From the NCBI RefSeq assembly GCF_023740735.1, contig NZ_JAMRXH010000014.1:1-64000 (forward strand): a stretch of DNA of 64,000 nt, read 5' to 3'. A program made the translations under genes and the position numbers. The first letter of the stretch is position 1. Each line of letters opens with the position of its first letter. The notes below the pieces were generated by a model. The model was given only the letters and a program-made list of their open reading frames with translations. It had not been told where the DNA came from and made no database searches. Below are positions 8,607-15,182 of this stretch, piece by piece. Origin of the DNA: Nocardia sp. CDC159. Its GTDB lineage: Bacteria > Actinomycetota > Actinomycetes > Mycobacteriales > Mycobacteriaceae.

Positions 8607-8869
8607 CCACGATCGAATTCGAATACGAATCGGTGTCGCGACCAAGGCGGTCGGCAGCGGCGGCTCGGGCCGACTTCCCGCCCGCGGGCACCGACCGCTC
8701 GGCGAGCCCGGTCGACGGCGAATCATCACCGCCACAGTCGATCTCGCGGCGGCGGCGACCGGCGGTGGCGTCGTCGGCCCGCCTGGCGGCCCTGCTCGCG
8801 GACCGCGACCCCGCCGATGGTTCGATCCGCGATGCCGATATCCAGCGGCTGGTGGAGGTGCTGCCATGA
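8603..8869 (+). CDS. Small 88-aa protein, tail paralog of the giant protein
   Basis: A GTG at 8603 overlaps the TGA of the giant gene, and the reading frame ends in a TGA overlapping the next ATG (ATGA), so translational coupling on both sides supports it. The product is basic and disordered-looking in the middle (SISRRRRPAVASSARLAALL). Its end, DPADGSIRDADIQRLVEV, echoes the end of the giant protein (DAADGSTHAIADRQLVEV), as if the tail module had been duplicated into a separate gene. It has no signal peptide or membrane segment and no counterpart in operon B. Function unknown. Confidence 0.6.
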   Translation: MTTIEFEYESVSRPRRSAAAARADFPPAGTDRSASPVDGESSPPQSISRRRRPAVASSARLAALLADRDPADGSIRDADIQRLVEVLP

Positions 8870-9147
8870 ACGCCTCCGGGCTCGGTTCCGCGGCCCACGG
8901 GCCGACGATAGTCGATCCCCGTGCCGGGCTGCTGGATCTGCGCAGCGCGCCGATCGGTTACGGGTACTACGCCGAGAATGCCACCGACGCCGAGACGATC
9001 GTGTTGTGCCACAACGGGTCTCGGCGCAGCGGATGGTGGAGTCGGCATCGGCGGCTGCGGGCCGCCGTGGGCGTCGGGCTGGCGGCCAATCTCGGATTTC
9101 TCCCGGCCGTTCAGGACGCCTTGTTGACTGCGCTGCAGCATCTTTGA
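8866..9147 (+). CDS. GYYAENATDA-motif small protein, operon A
   Basis: A 93-aa protein, paralogous to the product of 13651-13932. Shared blocks are (V/I)VDPxAGLLD, SAPI(G/S)YGYYAENATDA, GWW(S/H)RHR and a C-terminal hydrophobic segment ending LG(F/L)(L/M)P(A/S)(V/I)QDALL(T/S)(A/F)LQHL. The YAENATDA block followed by a WW-basic patch and one membrane-length helix suggests a cytosolic N-terminus tethered to the membrane. It is translationally coupled to the upstream gene (ATGA) and is the last gene before the terminator at 9156. It always sits directly after a giant hydrophobic protein here, so it may be an accessory or chaperone. Family not recognised. Confidence 0.75.
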   Translation: MNASGLGSAAHGPTIVDPRAGLLDLRSAPIGYGYYAENATDAETIVLCHNGSRRSGWWSRHRRLRAAVGVGLAANLGFLPAVQDALLTALQHL

Positions 9148-9155
9148 TGACCGCG

Positions 9156-9193
9156 GTAGTACGGCCCGGCACCGCGGTGCCGGGCCGTACTAC
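9156..9193. terminator. Perfect 38-nt palindromic bidirectional terminator
   Basis: 19-bp arms meet at ACCGCGGT with no unpaired loop (left arm begins GTAGTACGGCCCGG). It lies between the convergent ends of operon A (9147) and the DsbA-like gene (9203). Confidence 0.85.
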
Positions 9194-9202
9194 TGTGCGC
9201 GA

Positions 9203-9946
9203 CTACTTCGTCGTCGCGTGATCGGCGGCGGCACGCAGACCGTCGGGGGTGAGGTTTTCCACGACCCGGTCGCCGATGCGCACCGAGGGCGTGTGGGTGA
9301 GACCCGCGGCGATGAGGCTGTTCGTATGGGCCGTGACGAACTGCTGGTAGCGCTGGCCGCGAATGCAGGAGCCGACCTCGGGGGCACTGGCCCCGGCCTG
9401 GGTGGCCAGGTCGACCAGCTGATCGTCGGTCAGGGTCGCGTCCTTGGCGGGCTGGCGATCGAACATCAGGCCGTACCAGGTGGGCCAGGCGGTCTTCGCC
9501 GAGGCCGCCACGCACGCGGCGGCATTCGCGGCGCGCAGGGAGTAGCCGTCCTTGGCGTCGACGATCGCCACCGGATCGTATTCGATCGCCACCTGCCTCC
9601 CCTTGGCGAACTCCGCCAGGGTGGCATCGCTGGTCTGCGCGAAGGTGCGACACGACGGGCAGGCGAAATCGGTGGTGACCGTGAAGACGGTGGTCGCGGC
9701 GGGATCGCCGAACCGCAGCGTGCCGTGATCGGTATAGACCGGCGGCGGCGCCTCCGCGGCGGCCCGGGCCTGCTCGGCCCGGTCGCGATCGCGCTTGGTG
9801 CCGGTGACAAAGATGCCGACGGCCGCCACCAGCACGATCAGGGCCAGGGCCGTGAGCACCGCACCGAGGGTCGGCCCGCGGTCGGAGTGCGCCGCACTGG
9901 CGACGACTCGCCCGCTGCGATGCGATTGCACTGCGTTCACCTTCAT
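9203..9946 (-). CDS. DsbA-like thioredoxin-fold protein, membrane anchored
   Basis: A 247-aa protein of the DsbA/thioredoxin_4 family. After a short cytosolic N-terminus one membrane helix (ALIVLVAAVGIFVTG, about residues 35-52) anchors it, leaving the thioredoxin fold outside. The redox motif is CPSC in TTDFACPSCRTFAQ, and the cis-Pro region is GLTHTPSVRIGDRVVE. It would oxidise or isomerise disulfides in exported proteins. It sits between the two operons whose small secreted products carry four conserved cysteines each, which could be substrates (inference). The ATG at 9946 is preferred to a GTG at 9955 because GGGGTGAG lies 4 nt upstream of it. Confidence 0.88.
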   Translation of the reverse strand: MKVNAVQSHRSGRVVASAAHSDRGPTLGAVLTALALIVLVAAVGIFVTGTKRDRDRAEQARAAAEAPPPVYTDHGTLRFGDPAATTVFTVTTDFACPSCRTFAQTSDATLAEFAKGRQVAIEYDPVAIVDAKDGYSLRAANAAACVAASAKTAWPTWYGLMFDRQPAKDATLTDDQLVDLATQAGASAPEVGSCIRGQRYQQFVTAHTNSLIAAGLTHTPSVRIGDRVVENLTPDGLRAAADHATTK

Positions 9947-9974
9947 GGCGCTCACCCCACAGTCGAAAGTCGGT

Positions 9975-9992
9975 CGAACCTACGGTGGCGTA
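9975..9992. promoter_or_regulatory. AACCTACGGTNNCGTA motif, copy 1
   Basis: CGAACCTACGGTGGCGTA, 29 nt upstream of the DsbA-like start. The exact reverse complement recurs at 39627-39644, and a fully palindromic form occupies 20551-20572. Probably a binding site of a repressor such as a TetR-family protein; the regulator is not identified. Confidence 0.5.
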
Positions 9993-10150
9993 ATGCTAGC
10001 GATTTGCTGACGCAATTCTCTCGCCGCATCGAATATTCAGCGTCTTGGCCGGTAGCAGGGCCTTTCGCATGGTATCCAGACCATTCGTCAATGCAAGGGC
10101 GAAAATGTGAAACGCAATTGTTTAAGCGTTTCCACCTGCAACTATTGTGA

Positions 10151-10167
10151 GTGTGATCTAAGTCAGA
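10151..10167 (+). promoter_or_regulatory. CRP-like site upstream of operon B
   Basis: GTGTGATCTAAGTCAGA: perfect TGTGA, 6-bp spacer, second half TCAGA (TCACA expected). It stands 38 nt before the start at 10205, the same place as the 4003-4019 site before operon A. A GAAACGC/GCGTTTC inverted repeat lies just upstream at 10109-10132. Confidence 0.55.
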
Positions 10168-10204
10168 TTGACCTTCTGACCAAATCGGTTCGACCATCGA
10201 CCCT

Positions 10205-10504
10205 ATGACCCGTAAAAATATTTGCTCTGCGGTTGCTGGGGTCCTTGCAGTAGCCGCCGCAGGAACCGGCCTGCTCGCCTCGTCGGCGTCCGCGGACCCG
10301 ATACCGGCCGGTTGTACCGCCGATTACTCGATACCCAATCAGGTCACCGTGAGTTGCGAACCCGGAGCCGGAACCGGTACCCACGCCTTCATCCGGTGCC
10401 GCGACCTGGGCGGAGTGCCGCATACCCGCATCGGTGCGCCGATCGGTCCGGAGGGTGGCGCCTCGCGGGCGGTCTGCGCCGTCGACGAAACCGGTCCCGC
10501 CTGA
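10205..10504 (+). CDS. Small secreted four-cysteine protein, operon B
   Basis: A 99-aa paralog of the product at 4055. A signal peptide spans about residues 1-31 (MTRKNICSAVAGVLAVAAAG onward, cleavage after ASA). The mature ~68 residues carry AGCTADYSIPNQVTVSCEPG, a GTGTHAFIRCRDLGG stretch and a final SRAVC, keeping four cysteines. Two disulfides outside the cell are likely. It is the first gene of operon B, 75 nt before the second giant hydrophobic gene, and follows a CRP-like site. It is not one of the secreted-protein families I can name. Confidence 0.8.
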   Translation: MTRKNICSAVAGVLAVAAAGTGLLASSASADPIPAGCTADYSIPNQVTVSCEPGAGTGTHAFIRCRDLGGVPHTRIGAPIGPEGGASRAVCAVDETGPA

Positions 10505-10579
10505 TCATCGCGCGTTTTTCCTGGCTCCAAATTCTGAAAACCATTCGTTTCGCAATTTCGAATTGAAAGGTTTCTACTC

Positions 10580-13500
10580 ATGTCGACCAGGCATTACTCC
10601 GATAGCACGCGCTACATCGAAAATCCCACGGCTCGCCATCGCAAGGAAATCAAGCGCAATCGGCGCGGCCTCTACGCCGCGGCGGCGTTCGCCTCGCTGA
10701 GCACGGTCATGATGACCGGTGCCCGGGCGGGCGCCGACATCCCGGGACTGCCCGTCCCGATCCCGGTCGGAGCGGACCCGGTCGGCGACGCCCTCGCCGG
10801 AGCTCAGGCCCAGCTGCCCCAGGTCGGCGCGGCCCTCGACTCGGTCGCCCCGCCCGGAGTCGACGTGCAGGGCATGGCCCAGGGCGCGCTCGACGCCGCG
10901 GTCCCCGATCAAGCCAGCCCGGTGCGCGGCACGCTGCAGTCCCTCGCGGATTCGCTGCACCCCGGCTCCGCGCCCGAGCCGTGGCAGGGCGGCTTCGTTC
11001 AGTCCGCCGCCGCACCCATCGCCGGTGCGCCCGCGCCCGCCGCGAATCCCGTCGGTGATCTCGCCGCCGTGGCCGCGCAGATCGGCGGCTCGCGGATGGA
11101 TCTGGGCCGGTTGGCCGACTGGGCGGACCGGACGTTCCCGAGTGGGCCGCTGCGCGGACCCGTCGACGACCTGCTCAGCTTCGTCAGCGCGGCCACCGAA
11201 CAGGCGGGCTCGCGCCGCCGCGAAAACCCCTCCCCGATCGACGATCTGATCGAGCAGGCCCGCATCGCCTTCGGCTTCCCCAAGGACGGCGACAACCCGG
11301 CCGCCGCCCTGCAGGACCTGGTCCGCGGCCTGGCCACGCCGACCGCCGCATCGGGCGATCCGCTGCACGCCTTCACCGATCAGGTTCACCGGCTGGTCGA
11401 CCATCGGCTGCCGGGTCTGGAACCGGTCGCGGCGGCCGTGCTCGGCTTCGCCGCGCCCGCACTCGCCGGATTCGCGCCGCTGCTCGGCTATGTGACGCCG
11501 GTGCTGGGCCTGCTCGACGATCCGAGTCGGCTGACACCACTGCTGCATGGCATCCGCGGTCTGCTGTCGGGCAACAACCTCATCAGCCACGACGTATTCC
11601 TCATCATCGGCGGCTTCGGCTTCTTCGGGGTCGGAATCGGCATCGTGCCACTGCTTTTCGCCGGTGCGCTGGCGATCGGCGCGATCGGATTACTCGCGCT
11701 GCCGGTGCTCATCCTCGGCGCGATCCTCGCCACGCCGTTCATCCTCGGCGCACTGCTGCTGGGCGGCCTGGTCCTGGGGGTGATCGGCCTGCCCCTGCTG
11801 CTGGGTGGTCTGGCGCTGGGCGCGCTCGCCCTGTGCCCGCTGTGCTGGGGGTTGCTGCTGCTCGGCCCGCCCGTGCTGGCTTTCCTCGCGCTGTGCCCGC
11901 TGACCTGGCCGGTGGTGGCCGTCGCCGGGCTGGCCCTGGGCGCGCTGTTCGTCGTGAAGCTGATCGAGGCCGGTGTGGCGCTGGCCGCCCTGGCCGCGGG
12001 TGCGGCGCTGCTCGCCCCGCTCGTGCTCGGCGCGCTGCTCATCGGTGGTCTGGTGCTCGCCGCGCTCGCGCTGCCGGTGCTGATCATCGGCGGCCTCGTG
12101 CTCGGCGCGCTACTGCTGGGCGCGCTCGTCGTGGGCGGGCTGGTACTCGGCGCGCTGGCACTGCTCGCGCTGCCGGTGCTGCTGGTCCTCGGTGCGCTGG
12201 CTCTGGTCGCCCTGCCGGTGCTGCTGGTGCTCGGCGGGCTGGCGCTTGCCGCGGTGGGTCTGCCGCTGATGGCGTTCGGCGCGGCGGTGCTGGCGGCGTT
12301 CCTGCTGTGCCCGCTGACCTGGCTGGTCGCCGCGCTCGCGGTGCCGACGCTGATCATCGGCGCACTCCTGCTGCTGTGCCCGCTGACCTGGCCGCTGTTC
12401 GCGGTCGGCGCGGTGATCGTCGGCGCGGTGCTGCTGTTCAAGCTGGCCGTCATCGCCGTGGGCGCGGGTGCGCTGGCCATCGGTGCGCTGCTCGTCGGCG
12501 GTGCGGTGCTGGCGGGACTGGCCGCGCTCGCGGCGGTCGTGCTGCCGGTGCTGGCCGTGCTCGGTGGGCTGGGGCTGATCGCGCTCGGCGCCGTGCTCAC
12601 CGTGGGCGGGCTGGGCTGGATTCTGCTGTGCCCGCTGAACTGGTTCCTGGTCGGCGCTGCCGGAATCGGCGCGCTGCTGGCGCTGTGCCCGTTGACCTGG
12701 CCGCTGCTCGCGGTCGGCGCGGTCGCGCTGCTCCCGCTGGTGGCGCTGGCGACGGCCATGAACCTCGGCAAGCTGCTGGTGGTCGGCGCGGGCCTGGGCC
12801 TCATCGCGCTCGGCATCGCGCTGGCGGCCGCGCCGTTCGTGCTCGCCGCGCTGCTGATCGCGCTGCCGGTGCTGGTGATCGGCGGACTCGCGCTCGCCGC
12901 CCTGGCGCTACCGGTGCTGGTGATCGGCGGACTCGTGCTCGCCGCCCTGGCGCTGCCGGTGCTGGTGGTGGGCGGGCTGGTGCTCGGCGCGCTGACGCTG
13001 GGCGCGCTCGCCCTCGGCGCGAAGTTGCTGTTCGACGGCCTACTGATCGCACTGGGCGCCGCCGCCGTCACGGGTTTCGTGCTCGGCTTGTTGACCGGCT
13101 TGGTGCTCGGCGCCCTGCTGGGCTTCGGGCTCGGCTTCCTGGCCGGTGCGCTCACCACGGCCGTCGTCGGTGGCCTGCTCGCGCTGGAGGCCGTGAAGCT
13201 CACCGCGCTGGCCGCCTTCACCGCCGGTGTGCTGACCGGTGCGGGCGCGACCGCGCTGGCCGTGGCCGTCGCCGCGGCGATCGCGCTCGAGGAGGCGCTG
13301 CGCAACAGCAGGCAATTCCGGTCGTACCTCATCTCGATCGCGCGGGCCGTGCTCGACTTCTTCGGCCCGCGGGCGGGCGAGGGCAGCGGCGTGGCGCCGA
13401 ACGGTTCACAGTTCCTCGACGACCTGCCCGCCGACGACGCCGATCTGGACCAGGTCATCGCGTCGTTGACGAAACTGCTCGCGCCCCAGCCCAAGCCGTC

Positions 13501-13657
13501 GGTCGCGCCGGTGGCCCCGGCGGTGCACGCCACGGTTCCGTTCGTGGGCACCGCGGCCGCCGACGCCTCGATCCAGCCCTGCGACTCCCGCCGCGTGCTC
13601 CAGGTCTGCGTAGCGGTGGGCGCTCCCGACCGTGACGAAAGGAGCCACGCATGGTGA
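10580..13657 (+). CDS. Giant hydrophobic protein B with CPLxW repeats
   Basis: A 1025-aa paralog of the 4383 product. N-terminus ARHRKEIKRNRRGLYAAAAF and the soluble domain (NPVGDLAAVAAQIGG, DLGRLADWADRTFPSGPLRG, PLLGYVTPVLGLL) align well with A. Residues about 340-900 are almost free of charge (about eight charged residues). Unlike A, this core has six LCPL(T/C/N)W motifs at residues about 418, 438, 576, 599, 683 and 702, in three pairs about 20 apart, each pair followed by a lone Lys (VVKLIEAG, LFKLAVIA, NLGKLLVV): three copies of one module. The C-terminus (FRSYLISIARAVLDFFGP, PNGSQFLDD) matches A. ATG 10580 follows GAAAGG. The stop overlaps the next ATG by 7 nt. Confidence 0.88.
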   Translation: MSTRHYSDSTRYIENPTARHRKEIKRNRRGLYAAAAFASLSTVMMTGARAGADIPGLPVPIPVGADPVGDALAGAQAQLPQVGAALDSVAPPGVDVQGMAQGALDAAVPDQASPVRGTLQSLADSLHPGSAPEPWQGGFVQSAAAPIAGAPAPAANPVGDLAAVAAQIGGSRMDLGRLADWADRTFPSGPLRGPVDDLLSFVSAATEQAGSRRRENPSPIDDLIEQARIAFGFPKDGDNPAAALQDLVRGLATPTAASGDPLHAFTDQVHRLVDHRLPGLEPVAAAVLGFAAPALAGFAPLLGYVTPVLGLLDDPSRLTPLLHGIRGLLSGNNLISHDVFLIIGGFGFFGVGIGIVPLLFAGALAIGAIGLLALPVLILGAILATPFILGALLLGGLVLGVIGLPLLLGGLALGALALCPLCWGLLLLGPPVLAFLALCPLTWPVVAVAGLALGALFVVKLIEAGVALAALAAGAALLAPLVLGALLIGGLVLAALALPVLIIGGLVLGALLLGALVVGGLVLGALALLALPVLLVLGALALVALPVLLVLGGLALAAVGLPLMAFGAAVLAAFLLCPLTWLVAALAVPTLIIGALLLLCPLTWPLFAVGAVIVGAVLLFKLAVIAVGAGALAIGALLVGGAVLAGLAALAAVVLPVLAVLGGLGLIALGAVLTVGGLGWILLCPLNWFLVGAAGIGALLALCPLTWPLLAVGAVALLPLVALATAMNLGKLLVVGAGLGLIALGIALAAAPFVLAALLIALPVLVIGGLALAALALPVLVIGGLVLAALALPVLVVGGLVLGALTLGALALGAKLLFDGLLIALGAAAVTGFVLGLLTGLVLGALLGFGLGFLAGALTTAVVGGLLALEAVKLTALAAFTAGVLTGAGATALAVAVAAAIALEEALRNSRQFRSYLISIARAVLDFFGPRAGEGSGVAPNGSQFLDDLPADDADLDQVIASLTKLLAPQPKPSVAPVAPAVHATVPFVGTAAADASIQPCDSRRVLQVCVAVGAPDRDERSHAW

Positions 13658-13932
13658 CGATCGGCACCCCGGCCAATCAGGGAAGCGTCGTAGATCCCGC
13701 GGCCGGACTGCTCGACCCGAGCACCGCGCCGATCAGCTACGGCTACTACGCCGAGAACGCCACCGACGCCGCCGCGATCGAACGGCACCGCCGGGTCGAT
13801 CCGCAGCGGACGGTCGGCTGGTGGCACCGCCACCGGATCCTGCGTCTGGGGATCGGGGCGACCCTGGCACTGAACCTCGGCCTGATGCCGAGCATCCAGG
13901 ACGCCCTGCTCTCGTTCCTGCAACACCTGTAA
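13651..13932 (+). CDS. GYYAENATDA-motif small protein, operon B
   Basis: A 93-aa paralog of the 8866 product, sharing SYGYYAENATDA at residues about 30-41, a GWWHRHR basic-aromatic patch and a C-terminal hydrophobic stretch ending IQDALLSFLQHL. Its ATG (13651) lies inside the end of the giant gene, with AAAGGAG upstream, so it is translationally coupled. The same gene pair in both operons suggests the two products act together, perhaps at the membrane. No enzymatic motif is seen. Confidence 0.8.
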   Translation: MVTIGTPANQGSVVDPAAGLLDPSTAPISYGYYAENATDAAAIERHRRVDPQRTVGWWHRHRILRLGIGATLALNLGLMPSIQDALLSFLQHL

Positions 13933-13969
13933 TACCGCGCAATCCCGCTGAGTTACACGAGGAGTCGAC

Positions 13970-14521
13970 ATGGATACCAACGGCTACACCGACAACGGCT
14001 ACACCAACGGCAACCCCGACGCGACCGCCGCGACCTTCCACCTCGAGTACCTGTACGGCCCGCAGTGGCGCGCGGTCATGGCGCTGGTGGAGCGTGCGGC
14101 GCAGCTGACCGCCGAGGAGCGCGAACGGCTCAATGCCGCGGCCGCCAAGAAGATGGAGGCCGGACTCGGCGCCTTCGCGGGCGCCTCGGGCGAGAACGGC
14201 CTGGCCGGACTGCTTTCCAGCCTGGGCGGCGGCGCGGGCGCCAATCCGCAGCCCATGCAGATCGCGGCCGAGACGGCCAAGGAGTTCGGCCGCTCGCGCA
14301 ATCTGCAGACCGCGGGACTCGTGGTGGGCCAGGCGGTTTCGCCCGGCTCGGGCGCGGGCGATCTGACCGCGGTGCTGCAGTCGCTCGGCTCGATCGGCAC
14401 CCTCACCGCGGTCAGCCAGGCCGCTACCGCCACGGTCCTGCAGGACCTGATCGGGCGCGGCCGGTTCGACGAGAGCGTGTACTACGAGCTGATGGACCCC
14501 TGGCGCAGCGTCATCGGCTGA
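13970..14521 (+). CDS. Hypothetical 183-aa protein of operon B
   Basis: ATG at 13970 with GAGGAG seven nt upstream, 37 nt after the previous gene. The N-terminal 20 residues are Asn/Thr/Gly-rich repeats (DTNGYTDNGYTNGN). Then comes an amphipathic domain (FHLEYLYGPQWRAVMALVER, LTAEERERLNAAAAKKMEAG), a Gly/Ala stretch and a C-terminal predicted helical part (LQDLIGRGRFDESVYYELMD). No signal peptide or membrane segment. It has no counterpart in operon A. Probably cytosolic; function unknown, family not recognised. Confidence 0.72.
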   Translation: MDTNGYTDNGYTNGNPDATAATFHLEYLYGPQWRAVMALVERAAQLTAEERERLNAAAAKKMEAGLGAFAGASGENGLAGLLSSLGGGAGANPQPMQIAAETAKEFGRSRNLQTAGLVVGQAVSPGSGAGDLTAVLQSLGSIGTLTAVSQAATATVLQDLIGRGRFDESVYYELMDPWRSVIG

Positions 14522-14539
14522 CCGAAGGAGAACCGAATC

Positions 14540-15178
14540 ATGGCCGGTAACACCGTGATTCGGGCACGCCGGGCGGCGGGGGGCGCGCGACCCCCCCAAC
14601 GGCGGGCCCCCCCCCGAGCCCCGGTGTTGGGGGCCGGCGGGGGGGGGGCGCTCGCGATCCTCCCCCTCGCGCGCGCCGCCGCGATCGCCGGGTGCTCGAG
14701 CCAGCACAGCAGCGCGCCCAAGGCCGCGGACGATCCGGACACCGCCGACTGCACGTCCGGCGCCCAGGTGATCGGCGGACTGCAGAGCACCTTCGGGCAG
14801 CTGTCGGATCAATTGAACGGCATCGGCCCGGCGTCCGAGCGCGGCGATCTCGCCGATCTGCGCAACCGGGTCGGCACCGGCGCGAACCTCGCGGCCCGCA
14901 TCAAGTCCAGCCTGGATTCGGCCACGGCGTCGATGAGTTCGCCCGCCCCCAAGCGCGCCTACTCCGGCGTCGCCGATGCGGGCGACCGGCTGCACGCCGC
15001 GCTGGCGCACCTCGACCAGGCCGTGCAGGGCGCGGCCCCGGCCGACGGCGCGGTGGACGACGTGCAGCGTTCGCTGAACGACCTGAACACTGCGGTCACG
15101 ACCATGCGCCTGTCGTGCTCGACGGTCTACGCCGAATCGACGGTGGCCCCGGAGGCCCGCCGGGCCGCCGGACGCTGA
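14540..15178 (+). CDS. Putative lipoprotein of operon B with abnormal signal region
   Basis: A 212-aa product; GAAGGAG precedes ATG 14540 and the gap to the previous stop is 18 nt. The lipobox-like AIAGC places the lipidated Cys near residue 51. The mature part is helical (DDVQRSLNDLNTAVTTMRLS, with cysteines at TADCTSG and RLSCS). The first 50 residues are strange for a lipoprotein signal: rich in Arg/Pro/Gly, encoded by runs of G and C (see 14578-14648). Either the true N-terminus is disturbed by sequence errors in these runs, or length change there switches the frame. Downstream of the lipobox, codon use is normal. Confidence 0.6.
   Translation: MAGNTVIRARRAAGGARPPQRRAPPRAPVLGAGGGGALAILPLARAAAIAGCSSQHSSAPKAADDPDTADCTSGAQVIGGLQSTFGQLSDQLNGIGPASERGDLADLRNRVGTGANLAARIKSSLDSATASMSSPAPKRAYSGVADAGDRLHAALAHLDQAVQGAAPADGAVDDVQRSLNDLNTAVTTMRLSCSTVYAESTVAPEARRAAGR
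14578..14648. repeat. Cluster of homopolymer G and C runs in lipoprotein signal region
   Basis: Runs: G6 at 14578-14583, C7 at 14591-14597, C9 at 14607-14615, G5 at 14629-14633 and G10 at 14639-14648. Nothing comparable occurs elsewhere in the window. The region could be a phase-variable tract or an assembly fault. Confidence 0.85.
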
Positions 15179-15182
15179 CCGC

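Noticed and set aside
11488..13980. 830-aa open frame on the minus strand opposite the giant protein B (and similar ones opposite A)
   Set aside because: Antisense of a GC-rich, stop-poor Ala/Leu/Gly/Val gene automatically gives Ser/Ala/Thr/Pro frames. No ribosome site or family pattern, while the plus-strand frames have paralogs with matching architecture.
14540..15178. Calling the operon B lipoprotein a pseudogene
   Set aside because: The frame is open throughout with a usable ribosome site and lipobox; only the signal region is odd, which may be sequence error.
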